Below, in pieces: positions 28,823 to 39,860 of a stretch of DNA of 64,000 nt. Position 1 is the first letter of the stretch, and every line of letters starts with the position of its first letter. The position numbers and the translations under genes were made by a program. Location of the stretch: the NCBI GenBank assembly GCA_907163375.1, contig CAJQUW010001676.1:31300-95299 (forward strand), written 5' to 3'. This stretch comes from Prostheceraeus crozeri (lineage: Eukaryota; Platyhelminthes; Polycladida; Euryleptidae). The notes under the pieces are model-generated. The model saw only the letters and a list, made by a program, of their open reading frames with translations. It ran no database searches and was not told the origin of the DNA.

Positions 28823-29099
28823 TTACATGATGCGTTTTGAATGAGTCATCGCAATGAACTATCGTCCACACACGTGTCGGTGAAAAGGTCACGCTGTCTG
28901 ACGTGAGGCACGATCGCTTTGTCTGATAAATAACGCCCATACATGTCGGTGGAAAGGTTGAACAAGACTAATTAGATTCGTATGACTGACGACTTGCCAC
29001 CTCATGAGTCAGAGGTATTTATAGACATGAGTTAGGAAAGTGGTTCATGTTTTCTAAGCGGAAGAAATTGCCATGATGTCATATTCGCTGGTGAGGATG
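28823..29099. other. Gene-free stretch of the outer element
   Basis: No coding signal. A TATTTATAG near 29013 could be a weak TATA box. The phrases ATGAGTCATCGC and CGGTGGAAAGG are related to the repeats at 5487-5647. Confidence 0.4.
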
Positions 29100-30515
29100 T
29101 TAAATTACAAACTCTGACATGGGTATAACTTTATTTCTAACTCTACCTATCTTGCAAATAGTGAAATACTAATGACTTCATTTTATATTTCACCTATCTT
29201 ACAAACTGTACAAACGGTGAAATGATTTTAACATTAATTCAAACTTTACAATCATCAACTTTATTTCTAACTTTACAAACGTCAACTTTATTTCTAACTT
29301 TACAAACGTCAACTTTATTTCTAACTTTACAAACATCAACTATATTTCTAACTTTGCAAACAGTGAAGTGATTCTAACTTCATTTATATTTCATCTATCT
29401 TACAAACGGCGACATGGTTATAATTTATTTTATACTTTACAAACGTCAACTTTATTTCTAACTTTGCAAACTCTAACATGGTTATGACTTCATTTATATT
29501 TCACCTTTCTTACAAACTGTACGAACAGTGAAATGATTTTAACATTAATTCAAACTTTACAAGCATCAACTTTATTTCTAACTTTACAAACGTCAACTTT
29601 GTTTCTAACTTTACAAACGTCGACTTTATTTCTAACTTTACAAACAATGAAGTGATTCTAACTTCATTTACATTTCACCTATCTTACAAACAGTGATATG
29701 GGTATAACTTATTTTATACTTTACCTATCTTGTAAACAGTGAGATGATTCTAACATTAATTCAAACTTTACATTCATCAACTTTATTTCTAACTTTACAA
29801 ACAGTGAAGTGATTCTAACTTCATTTATATTTCACCTATCTTACGAACGGCGACATGGTTATAATTTATTTTATACTTTACAAACGTCAACTTTATTTCT
29901 AACTTTGCAAACTCTAACATGGTTATGACTTCATTCTATATTTCACCTATCTTACAAACTGTACAAATAGTGAAATGATTTTAACATTAATTCAAACTTT
30001 ACAATCATCAACTTTATTTCTAACTTTACAAACGTCAATTTTATTTCTAACTTTACAAACAGTGAAGTGATTCTAACTTCATTTATATTTCACCTATCTT
30101 ACAAACAGTGACATGGGTATAACTTATTTTATACTTTACCTATCTTGTAAACAGTGAGATGATTCTAACATTAATTCAAACTTTACATTTATCAACTTTA
30201 TTTCTAACTTTACAAACGTCAACTTTATTTCTAACTTTACAAACAGTGAAGTGATTCTGACTTCATTTACATTTCGCCTATCTTACAAACGGCGACATGG
30301 TTATAACTTTATTTCTAACTTAACAATCATCAACTTTATTTCTAACTTTACAAACGTCAACTTTATTTCTAACTTTACAAACTCTGACATGGTTATGACT
30401 TCATTTACATTTCACCTATCTTACAAACAGTGATATGGTTATAACTTAATTTCTAACTTTACAATCATCAACTTTATTTCTAACCCTACCCATCTTACAA
30501 AATGATTAAAACTTT
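29100..30515. repeat. Tandem/higher-order repeat array in the outer element
   Basis: About 1.4 kb of short units such as CAACTTTATTTCTAACTTTA plus CAAACGT (~27 bp) interleaved with longer blocks containing AGTGAAGTGATTCTAACTTC and TTTCACCTATCTTACAAACA. The same block order repeats several times, giving a higher-order structure of a few hundred bp. No coding potential. Confidence 0.9.
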
Positions 30516-30891
30516 TACTTCTATCTATTGAGTGAGAATCCCATCTTTATGTCAAAAGGAAAACAACGCAGTATGTACATGATATGTTATTCATCGTCAC
30601 AACCGATTTTCATCACAGCCACATGCAGTAAATATTGATGGTAGCAGAAAACAAAGTTTTTATATCTCACATCACCGGAGAAAACAAAGTCACTGATATG
30701 CAGGGAGAAAACAAAGTCACTGATGTGCAGGGAGAAAACAACGTCAGGAAAACCAGTTGATATGTAAGTCATGATATGAAGTGATCAGGAGTTGGACGCA
30801 TGTTACAAGGCACTCACTCACAACACCCCATAGAAAACGCCATGGAGTAAAAAGCAAAACATCAACCACAACAGAGAGGAAGCATTCATCA
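30516..30891. other. Gap between repeat array and polymerase
   Basis: Holds two to three copies of GGAGAAAACAAAGTCACTGA near 30675-30740; otherwise nothing recognised. Confidence 0.5.
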
Positions 30892-33800
30892 TCAGACATC
30901 GCCGGACGGAGGAGGAAAAAGTTTCTGTCTCTTGGGTGGAGGTAGATGAGTGTCTGGATGGCCGTACGGTAATGAGTGGTTAGGACTCATCCAGCATCGC
31001 TTGTCTTCCCAAGCTGAGAGACCTCGTTTCCTAAACGTCGTTGTTCTGACTTGATGCGACTGTGATTTTAAAATGGTCATTTCTACTTTTTTAATTTTAA
31101 GTGAATCTAAGGCATCTTGATAGTCCCTATGTGTCATTTTTCTAACGATTGACTTCGAGATGCCTTTCGCCCGTTTTATAGAAAGCTCTGAGGATTTTAG
31201 CTTCATGGAGTACATCTTGGGGCGAAGCAAGATCATCTCCTCTATCTGTTTGCCGGCACACTTATCCTTGAAGCAGCCAAGCTTCGATTTATTTGAGGTA
31301 GAGTAAAGCGGATGGTCAGTGGGATAGTTGGAACTATCAAACTTGGGTGCTAAATATTTTAAAATATCTTCCTGCTTCAGTTGGCTCGTGGTTGTCAAAG
31401 CTAGGAAGAAGCTGTCTGTATCACCTCCTACTAATTCCACACGTTGGAGAAGTTGACATGTCTTAAAAGTGTTGTAAAATAACTTATACATTTCTAACTT
31501 GGAGTGACCCTAGACAGCTTGACTGACATAAATGGGATTACAAAGTTCTACTTTAGATTTTAACATTTTAAAACCAGTGATGTCTTCGGAAATGACATCA
31601 TGGTGGCAAAACAACGGCGAGCGACATAACTTGATACTCGTTTCCGGATCAGTTACGATGCGATAGTCCATGCGCTTTCTTACATCCTCCATGGTTTTAC
31701 CAAAGAGGGCATTATTCTTATATTCAAAGAAGTCCTTTTCGAAAGGATTCTTGGATTCAGCCCGTTTCTTACTATTAAATTCTATACACGGTTTTAGAAA
31801 GGGCTTCTGCCTAAACTGGATAGCGCGATGGACTTTATCAAGTCGCATCCTCATACCTAGATAGAATTTGAGCATGGAATAGTGCACGATGTAATGCTGC
31901 TTGTTCAATTGGGTTAGCAACAACTTCCTAGTGGCTTTATACTTTAAGTCATTTTCCGCCTCATATTTCTTATTGTGTTCTTCCATAAAGGGAGAGAACA
32001 TATCTGGACTGACTATGCCAGATTCGATGCGAGAGGAAAATCAACGGTCTTATTCTTAATACAGTCTGGATAGATGAGGTCGACTTCAAATAAATAACCT
32101 ATGTCGGCCTCATCTCCCAGTGCCATGATGTGTGCTGGATTGGAGAAGTGTTCAATGTCATGGGGCTCTACCCATTGGAAGTCAGACTGTGGCAAAGGCT
32201 TGGAGAGTGTACTCCCATACAAATTATTTTGGTCTATGTACATTAAATGCGTGGTCGATCCTATGTCTTGGGTGCTGTTGACAACATGTTTGTTAACAAA
32301 TGTCAAGCCACCCCTAATACCACGTTCAAATAACGTATACATTTCTGCATCTTGCAGTAAATGAATGCTCTCTTTCGTCATCTTGAAGGCTGACTGATAG
32401 GACAGACCCGGCAGACTAACAACATGAACGGGGCCTAAGGCGTCCTGTTCTAATGTGACTTTCCTAAAAGTCTCAAACACGTCAGCCAACAGATAGACGT
32501 CTAATTTTTAAGTAGGCAAGCATGTAGTCACCAAACGTGCGACACCTAAATTCTAACCATGCTTGCTCTGCATGCCTATAATCATCCAGCGAACAGTCCT
32601 CACCCGTCAAATCATTTTTAAATTTATCGATGGACGGAAGGGATGTCTCCTTCAATGTGTCCATTGAACTAAAATAACTATAAGGAAACACCCCTTTCCG
32701 TCGTATCAGACTGTCACTTATGTTGGGATAGTCTTTCTTTAAATGTTGAGTGAGGGGAAGTGTTTCTAAATTATTAGCCAACGCGGCTAAGGAAGAAGAC
32801 ATAAACTGGAAACTATCTAAAAACTTTATGTCATAGAAGACAGGCTTCCCCTCCTTCGTCTTATCGACTTGGACTTTAGCAGTGATGCACATAAATTTTT
32901 CCTTACTTTGTGCAATCACTTTGGATGACCAGGATTTCATTTTACCAAATCCATGGCGAATGATGATGCGAGCATCATAACATTTAAAGTTATGAAAGAT
33001 GACGGGGAGCGTTCGCCGTTTGAGCATAAGTCTCATATTGCATTTACTGCATAAGGCAGACCGAAATTTACCACTGAGATGGCAATGGTCCCTCACTTTC
33101 TTATGTTGCTGATCATCAAAGGATGAACAGCAGCGGGGACATTACGTGGTCTTATCAAATTTGATTTTATCGGCTTCTGTGAAGCACATGGGTTTCCTAG
33201 TCAGCTCCGTTTCATAGCGTTGATGAAAACGGGCTTTCCCATCTAAAAAGTTGAGGAAGTTTTCAACACACTCCTCGCCTTGCCACACATGCATCTTATT
33301 TTCATTCCTATAATATGAATGCCAAACTTCATAACAGGCAATGGCTGCTGGCTCATGACTTAGGTCTTCTTGTTCAATATAACATTCAATGTCCGCATAG
33401 ATGGTACATATGGGACTTAGCTCATTGCCGTTTTCTTCATACCTATAAAATTTATATTTGGGCATGACTTCCATTTGAAGTTACACCCAGAGAGCACCAC
33501 TCGTAATGCTCTTCAAAAAATGGTTTTGACCTAAAGCGCCGTGTGCAGCGATCACAGTAATAATGTTTGTTATCATAACTTTGTTGGTGGCGATACAACT
33601 TTGAAATTTTGGGAATGCCACAATAATGCCATTCTGGGTGGTTGTCGCTATAGACTAGGAGAAGATTGACAACCCGGTCGAAGTTACTTTGGCGATTATT
33701 ATACCTAACACCCTTCAGACCTTTTTCCCAGAGATGGATGACAATCTTAATATTATTCAATTTTTCAAATTGGGCGATGCCTTTAAAGTCTAATGTATTG

Positions 33801-34321
33801 ACATCTAACCCATCAAACTTAAGCTCATACTCCCATTCACGATACTTGGTGATTCGTTCACGATTTATACCTATGTCATTATAGTGAAGAATGGAGAGGA
33901 CGGCATACTTGAAACACTGGGACTGACACTCTACATTGATGACAGCCTTTTTGTCAGCCAGTGCTTTGGGGAGGGTGAAACAACCACTCCCTTGTAAATT
34001 TTCTAAAAGATTAATTTTGATGTCTACCTTCTCTATCCCATCAAAGACCAGACCGCTGTCTCTTTCATTAAATTTATTTAAGTTGCTGACGAGATAGGTC
34101 GCATGTCTCTCTACCCATTCGTTTACATCACCTATGAGATCAGCAGCACAGGAGGCTATCCTAATGGTCACAGTGGACTCTACTTCTCCCGTGCTACTGT
34201 CTACCTTATTGAAACGAGCAGTGAGATAGAACATGCCCTTAAGTAAAAATCTATCTAAACTCGCCAACATTTGATGAATTAAGCCTATAAGGTTCATCAA
34301 GAAAGGATGAATGTCCTGCAC
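30892..34321 (-). pseudogene. Protein-primed DNA polymerase B (outer element)
   Basis: A family-B protein-primed polymerase. The first ~110 residues are the domain shared with the small genes of this element. An OTU-like stretch follows (VECQSQCFKYAVLSILHYND to NHPEWHYCGI) and a C2H2-like finger (YYCDRCTRRF, then EEHYEWC). Exo I is YADIECYIEQ (~33395), Exo II FHNFKCYDARI (~32980), motif A IDQNNLYGS (~32225), motif B NNALFGKTMEDVR (~31700), motif C GGDTDSFFLAL (~31420). The C-terminus has a basic tail. The architecture parallels the inner polymerase but the sequences are far apart. The gene is broken at several places. Confidence 0.88.
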
Positions 34322-34361
34322 AGCTTCAGAGCTTTCTAACTGATAATCGCGAACGAGCCTC

Positions 34362-35819
34362 TCAAGGGGAAAACTTGCTCAGCCTTAGAGTGACGTTGTT
34401 GTCAGTGTAAAGCTCAGTGGGATGAGTGTGACAGAGTGTGTGCGAAGAAAGAACAAACTCTGTAGGAAAGGTCTTCTGACACGAAGAACAGGAAAAGCCG
34501 ACGTGCGATGAATGATGCTTCCTACCTCTTGTTGTCGGTGGTTGCCTCACACTGCCACAGGAACCGCCTTCGATGTGGACTCGCAAGTTGGTGTTGTTGT
34601 AGAACGTGCGTCCACAACCTTCACACTTGGGTCGTTGAGGGATCGGTCGGCGTGTCTTCTCCAGTTCTCCCTTCGCTTTTGGGCAGCGAGAATGCCGGTG
34701 TCGCCGAAGGCAGAATGGCCTCGCGAAAACCTGCCCGCAGTCCGTACAGCTGAGCTGTCGAGCCGTAGGTCCTTCTCTCTCCCTCACACCTTCCTCCTCG
34801 ATTGCAATCTCCCTCTCCTCCTCGACGATCTCCAACTCCTCCTGCTCCAACAATCTCTCCACCGACTTAACGGAGAGGAGAGAGAGGTCGACCGCTGCAG
34901 GTGGTGGTGGTGATGCTGGGGTAACGATGAGACGGGAGGGAACGTCGCCGTCTAGGAGGTAGGCCGCCAGATCTGTTGAGAGAAAGAGAAAAGAGATTAG
35001 TAACATGATCAACTTTCAAGGTTGAAGTGTTAGGCCCTATTTCCCAATCACGATTACTTACCATCTAAGGACTGTAACTCCGGCAGCAAGGATGGGCGCG
35101 GAGGAGGCAGGAGAGGGACACGAGCCGAGGGTGGAAGGGTCCTGGGCTTCGGTTTCGGAGGGACGTGATGGCGAGGAGCAGGTACCGGAGCTGGGACGGG
35201 CACAGGTGCTGGAGCTGGTGGCGGTTGAGGTGGGGCGATAACGATGCCCGAGAAAGGGGTCGCACCTTGGGCGGAGGTAGATGAGCGGGAAGGTAGGGCC
35301 GGAAATTCATCGTGGTATTTCCGCCTCGCGGCTTCCTCCCACTTCTTCTTCTTCGCCATATCTGTAGAGAGGAAAGAGAGATTAGATTAGAAGTTGCGGA
35401 GATAATAATGATAGAGAGTAAGCTATACGGATACAGAAGTGCTAAAACATGACATTCCAACTCTCATTGGTGAGGATACTTACACTTGCCAAGCCGCTCG
35501 TAAGCTTGCCCGATTGCTCTTTGGGGGAAGGGTTCCCCGTTACAAATACATTCATGCACTGAAAAAGAATGACAGCAAAGATGAGCAGAGGTAAAATTTG
35601 GATTCGGTTTAGAAATGAACAAAATAAGGGAAGGGCTCTTGATTTTAATGAGGATGTCTACCCTAATGGTGTTAGTAATAGAGTCAACCTTGTTACAAAT
35701 ACTTACATTGTTCGATGGTGGCTTCCTCCATCTCAGCAACAATTCGATAGTTCTTAATTTTTGCGAATTCCATTTTTGTTCAATTACAGACAGCAGATTA
35801 TGTTAGTAGATTTTAATCA
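34362..35819 (-). CDS. Spliced C2H2 zinc-finger protein gene
   Basis: Consensus splice sites give exons at 35707-35819 (ATG at 35773), 35484-35558, 35062-35361 and 34362-34972; all donors are GTAAGT and all acceptors end CAG after pyrimidine tracts. The reading frame stays open across all junctions: MEFAKIKNYRIVAEMEEA, then ECICNGEPFPQRAIGQAYER, a proline-rich exon (PPAPAPVPVPAPVPAP), and a last exon with an acidic helix and three C2H2-like fingers (CTDCGQVFARPFCLRRHRH; CEGCGRTF; CSSCQKTF). Likely a DNA-binding regulator. It lies upstream of the polymerase on the same strand, behind the right-hand promoter. Exon boundaries are inferred. Confidence 0.7.
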
Positions 35820-36240
35820 CTGAAAAGGAAAGATGAAAATCGTTTCATTTGCGTAGTCAACGTTTGGGAACAATCATTGAAGTGACATCTGATGAGTTAC
35901 ATCTCACTCTACTCCATATCATAAAGACTAACCTTTGTCGAATGGCTAAAGTACTCTGACCTGGCGAGAGAAAGCGTCACGTTGAGTATGAAGTCGAACG
36001 CCCAACATGAGCAACGGCTCAGAGGTTTCGGTCTAACAAACGACGAACAACCCGTGCAACGCAATCCCTCTACGGCAGTACCCGCCGTTCCGAAGGAACG
36101 CTCGAGCAAAGGAGGTATTACAGCGATGATATGTTTTATGAGCAGAGGATGTGATAGCAAAAGACTATTCAACTTGATAGCAAGTCAAAACAACCTGATA
36201 GCAGGAGCTCACCGACACTCACCTTGTGAAAGATAAATGT
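35820..36240 (-). other. Leader exon and first intron of the zinc-finger gene
   Basis: Minus strand CACAAG/GTGAGTG at 36223/36222 is a donor, and CTTTCCTTTTCAG ending at 35820 an acceptor. The leader mirrors that of the left promoter, which also uses a GTGAGTG donor. Also contains one copy of the CCCAACATGAG repeat (see 37573). Confidence 0.5.
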
Positions 36241-36263
36241 GAAGAGCAGATCTGGTGCACTGC

Positions 36264-36292
36264 CTTTTATAAGATTTTCCTAAGCGTCCAAT
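36264..36292 (-). promoter_or_regulatory. TATA promoter with ATTGG box, right side of the outer element
   Basis: TATAAAAG at 36264-36271 on the minus strand with ATTGG about 20 bp upstream; predicted start near 36240, just before the leader donor. Confidence 0.65.
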
Positions 36293-36389
36293 CACAGAAG
36301 AGCTAGAGTTTCCGATGTGCGCACGCACATTTGTAACGCGTTATTGAAATCGTGTTAGGCAAAAATGTTGTTTAGCAATAGACTCAACC

Positions 36390-36838
36390 ATGACACCTGA
36401 AGTCAATACATTGAAACATGATGATTGTACGATTCGTTTTCATCAAGAGAGCTTCGGAGGCTTAATACAAGATTACATCCTTGAGTTTCAAAGGAAGGAG
36501 ACAGAATTGGAAGCATGTTTAGACTACACACGAGAAATATTTACGGAGTTGATATCTTATATCAAAGTATCATCAAGGCTTACTTAATTGCACATGTCAA
36601 TTACACTCATTTTCCAGAAGGTGAAGTAGTGGAAAGTGTTGACTTTCAATTTCGTTCCTACGGACAAGAATATGTTACTGATGCTTCTGAGTTTTATACA
36701 CGACATCTGCGGAAAAATATTTCTCGGATGGACAACTTTCACGGCTACGGCGATCATTTGCTTCTGAAGAAAATAAACCATATTGTCATTGCTATTAGTA
36801 AAGTGGGTTTCAATGATATTAAATCAAAGACCAAATAA
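36390..36838 (+). pseudogene. Polymerase-N-terminal-like domain protein (copy 3)
   Basis: Carries FGGLIQDYILEFQRKETELE near its start, related to IRDYIISCHHEKADLE of 2447-2800, then EVVESVDFQFRSYGQEYVTD, FYTRHLRKNISRMDNFHGYG and INHIVIAIS. It is the closest relative of copy 1 and sits in a mirror position near the opposite end of the element, running outward. Function unknown. Broken. AATAAA follows at 36834-36839. Confidence 0.6.
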
Positions 36839-37184
36839 AGTATTTTTCATGACACTTGTGTTGTGCTTAACTTTCTAACTGTGGTGAACACTGTTTTCAT
36901 ATAACATTCCAAACTCTTATTGCAGTAGAAAACTGCTTTTAGTAAACCTGATGAAGCGAATCTAACAGTCATGAAGTTTGAATTTTCTAATAGGGAAACA
37001 TTTGCCAACTGTCTCCAATAAAACTTTCTAACATTTTGAAAGTAAGTTACAAGACAATCTTCACTGTGCAGTAAAACCTTCTAAAACTTTCCAGTGCTAT
37101 GATGAGTTCGGTCAGTCATACAACGTCAATGATTAAACTTTATTTTCACAAACATGCGTCGCGGTAAAATTATTTGACTACACT

Positions 37185-37412
37185 AACTTTGCAAACCATG
37201 ATACAGTTTCTGACTAGACTTACGAATAAAAAGTTGATGATCAAACTTCCTAACTATACATCAACCTGTGTTGCAATAAAACTTTTGTACAACATGATAA
37301 AGTTTCTGACTAGACATACAAATAAAACGTTGATGATCAAACTTTCTAACTATACATCAACCTGTGTTGCAATAAAACTCTTGTACAACATGATAAAGTT
37401 TCTGACGACACT
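37185..37412. repeat. 97-bp tandem repeats
   Basis: ACTATACATCAACCTGTGTT and the following GCAATAAAACT, ACAACATGATAAAGTTTCTG recur with a 97-bp period, a little over two copies. Confidence 0.85.
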
Positions 37413-37572
37413 GACAAGAGCTTGTTCACTAGCGAAGAGAGAAGTCTGTGATGTGTTGCGTGTGGCGCATGAATGTCCTCCCTTCATTCCATTCATCATT
37501 TCGTCTCCGTGATAGAGACAAGAAGAACTGATGGTTCATTCTCGCATGGTTGGCCAACTGTCGGGAGACTAG

Positions 37573-38115
37573 TGCAATGGAGATTTTATGAGGTAACCTG
37601 TGGCAGATAGCTAAATGTCGCCCTGGCGGTCAGAGTACAACATTGAGACGAAAAATTGCAAAGATGACGGAAAGAGATTTCACAAGGATTACCATTGCCC
37701 ACGTCCCGTGCAGTACTCATCGCTATGGACTTCACCGCTGTCTTGAAATCACCCACAGGAAGTGTCACACCGAAAATCGTGCACCTTCCATGACTTGATC
37801 GCCAGACATGAAAACCGGTGGAGTTGGTAAGAGGTTGACAGACTTTGAGCAGCTTGATAGCAAGCCGTAGAGAACTTGATTCACCAGCGTTTTGCAATGG
37901 AGATGTTTAGAGGCCACCTATGACAAGATAGCTAAGACTCAACCGATTGGCGTTCAAAGTGCTACGTTGAGAACTGTGTCAAATGCCCAACATGAGACAT
38001 GAGTTGCCCCAGCGGTTTCGGTCTGAACTATGACACACTCCCTTGCCACACTTATCACTACGGCATCGTCCGCCGTCCCGAAGGAACACCCTGTCAGTGG
38101 AATATTACAGCAAAA
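37573..38115. repeat. Degenerate ~320-bp repeats, third copy at 35935-36125
   Basis: GCAATGGAGAT...GATAGCTAA...GCGTTCAAAGTGC...CCCAACATGAG starts at ~37573 and ~37895. The segment GCCCAACATGAG, GGTTTCGGTCT, CTACGGCA, CCGCCGT, CCGAAGGAAC matches 35997-36125. These are dispersed repeats private to the right part of the outer element, with no recognised product. Confidence 0.65.
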
Positions 38116-38879
38116 CTCTCCGTGTCTTGCTCGCTTTCAATGAAAAGCTGCTTGCAACATGGGAAGACTGGCTCAGACATCACTAAAAGTCCTCTAGTTG
38201 ACTTCAGCAGGGTCGAAATCCCCAGAAAACCTCCAAAACTAGTGAATTTAAATTTTTCAACTTTTTAGCACTACTTATGAAATTTTATAAGTAGTTTATC
38301 ACTTAGAGCAGGTCAATAGCAACCGAACCTTTTTTGAATCAAGTCAAACGGACTTGTAGAAGCAAAGTTACAAGCCTTTAAAGTTTTGGAGTCTTTTATG
38401 GCCTGGAGACGAAGGCCATCTCCTGGCGAACCTCTAAGTCTGACGCCTTAGCTGACTTCAGCAATGAAATTTTCTAAGTCGGTTTCTTACAGAAACCCGG
38501 TTTTTCAGATTTTCAATGCTATCATCGGAGCTCCAGAGTTCACCTACCCCAACCCAGCCAAGAGGAGAACTGATTTCCACAAGCCGAGTTTCCACTTATA
38601 TAGTGTGTGGTGATCAGCTGATGACGTAATACCCATCATTCAAACACTAAAAACCCATCTATCTCCAATTCTAGTGCTCCGATGGAGCTGGAAATACGCC
38701 ATTTCCATGTAGAATTTGACGCTGAATCCGAATCTGGCCTCCATTTTCCTATCCGATGCTTCGGTTTGGCTCTACAGCCCACAGCCATCGCAAAAATTCT
38801 AACTCGTTTTTCGGAAAAAATGATGAAAAATTTTTTTTCTCAGAAGGCTTTCAAATTTACCATGGTGAAGCAGAATTTG
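38116..38879. other. Gene-free stretch before the right inverted repeat
   Basis: No supported coding region. From ~38680 the sequence repeats TIR-like phrases (AATCTGGCCTCC, TTTTTCGGAAAAA), so the repeat units of the inverted repeat continue inward on this side. Confidence 0.5.
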
Positions 38880-39854
38880 ACGCTGATTCAAAATCTGGTC
38901 TCTGTTTTTTCGTCCGCGGCTTGCTTCACCCGCTAGAGCGATTTTCATAAACATTCTAACTCTGTCGTTTTTCGCTAAGGTCCCAAAATTTCAATAACGT
39001 CTCACCTCTAAACGAAGGCAGGTACGAATAAGCCATGTTTTCCACTGACTTTGTCTCACTCCCAGCTTTCAAACGAGCTATTGCACGACTTTCTACGATG
39101 TCTACAACCAAAGTTAGAAGATCGCTGCCGAGGGGGGGGAGGTCAGAACTTTTTCTCTTCGATTGAGTTGGGAAGAAGTTCCTAGTCCCAACATTGACCA
39201 AAACGTCCGAATTTACACTCCATTTTCCCTTCCGAGGTCTCCTTCTGCCCGAAAAACGACTTTTCTCATCCCAACACCTCCAACACCTGCCTTTTTCAAC
39301 TCTGACGGTTTCCTGCCATTTTCCTCCCTAAACCCAGGAAAATGAGTCCAAAATGAGCTTTCCACTGCCTTTTTCTCACTCTTAACTTTCAAATGAGCTA
39401 TTGCACGACTTTCTACCATCTCTCACACCAAAGCTGGAAGTTAAGCAGGAGGGAGGGGAGTCAGAACTTTTCTCTCCAATGTCGCTGGAAACATCCTTCC
39501 TAACCCAAAATTTCACGTAGAGTCCGAATCTGGCCTCCGTTTTCTCATCGGAGGCCTCCTTCTGCTCGAAAAACGACGTTTCTCATCCCAACACCACCAA
39601 CACCCGCCCTTTCCTCACTCTATCCCTCACACATCACCTTCCTTCCCACCCCTTGCCTCATCACTCCTCCTTCCTTCCTTCCTTCCAGAGGGGGGAGGAA
39701 ACAGTTTCTTCCTCTCGGACCCATTCCTCCCAGCACATCCTTGGCCCTCTCCCTCACCTTCCTGCCAGAGGGGGGGGGCTGAGTCAGCCTGATGACTCAT
39801 CGATGACTCATCACTGCACCGCACTGCACTTGATTTTGCCATGGGGTTACTACT
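38880..39854 (-). repeat. Right terminal inverted repeat, outer element
   Basis: Reverse complement of 1365-2320, ending GGGGTTACTACT. Confidence 0.9.
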
Positions 39855-39860
39855 AATATG
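39855..39860. repeat. Right target-site duplication of the outer element
   Basis: AATATG, identical to 1359-1364. Confidence 0.92.

Larger units (their letters stand above)
1365..39854. mobile_element. Outer Polinton/Maverick-like element, old and broken
   Basis: A 38.5-kb unit bounded by inverted repeats of ~1 kb starting AGTAGTAACCCC, with a perfect 6-bp duplication. Without the inner Polinton (21.8 kb) it would be ~16.7 kb, a normal Polinton size. Recognised parts are protein-primed DNA polymerase B, a DEDDh-type exonuclease, a TBP-like gene, a spliced C2H2 zinc-finger gene and four related small-domain genes. I recognise no integrase, packaging ATPase, protease or capsid gene, so placement among Polintons rests on the ends, the duplication size and the polymerase. 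The copy is old, with several breaks, mostly in the polymerase region. Confidence 0.88.

Noticed and set aside
29100-30515. CRISPR or VNTR-coded protein
   Set aside because: Units vary in length and have no constant spacer; no frame is maintained.
34508-34913. Plus-strand frames of 81 and 133 residues
   Set aside because: They are antisense to the last exon of the zinc-finger gene, whose fingers and splice sites are convincing.
1-39860. A piggyBac-virus fusion like Teratorn
   Set aside because: The piggyBac remnant lies about 900 bp outside the outer element's own duplication, so they are separate insertions.
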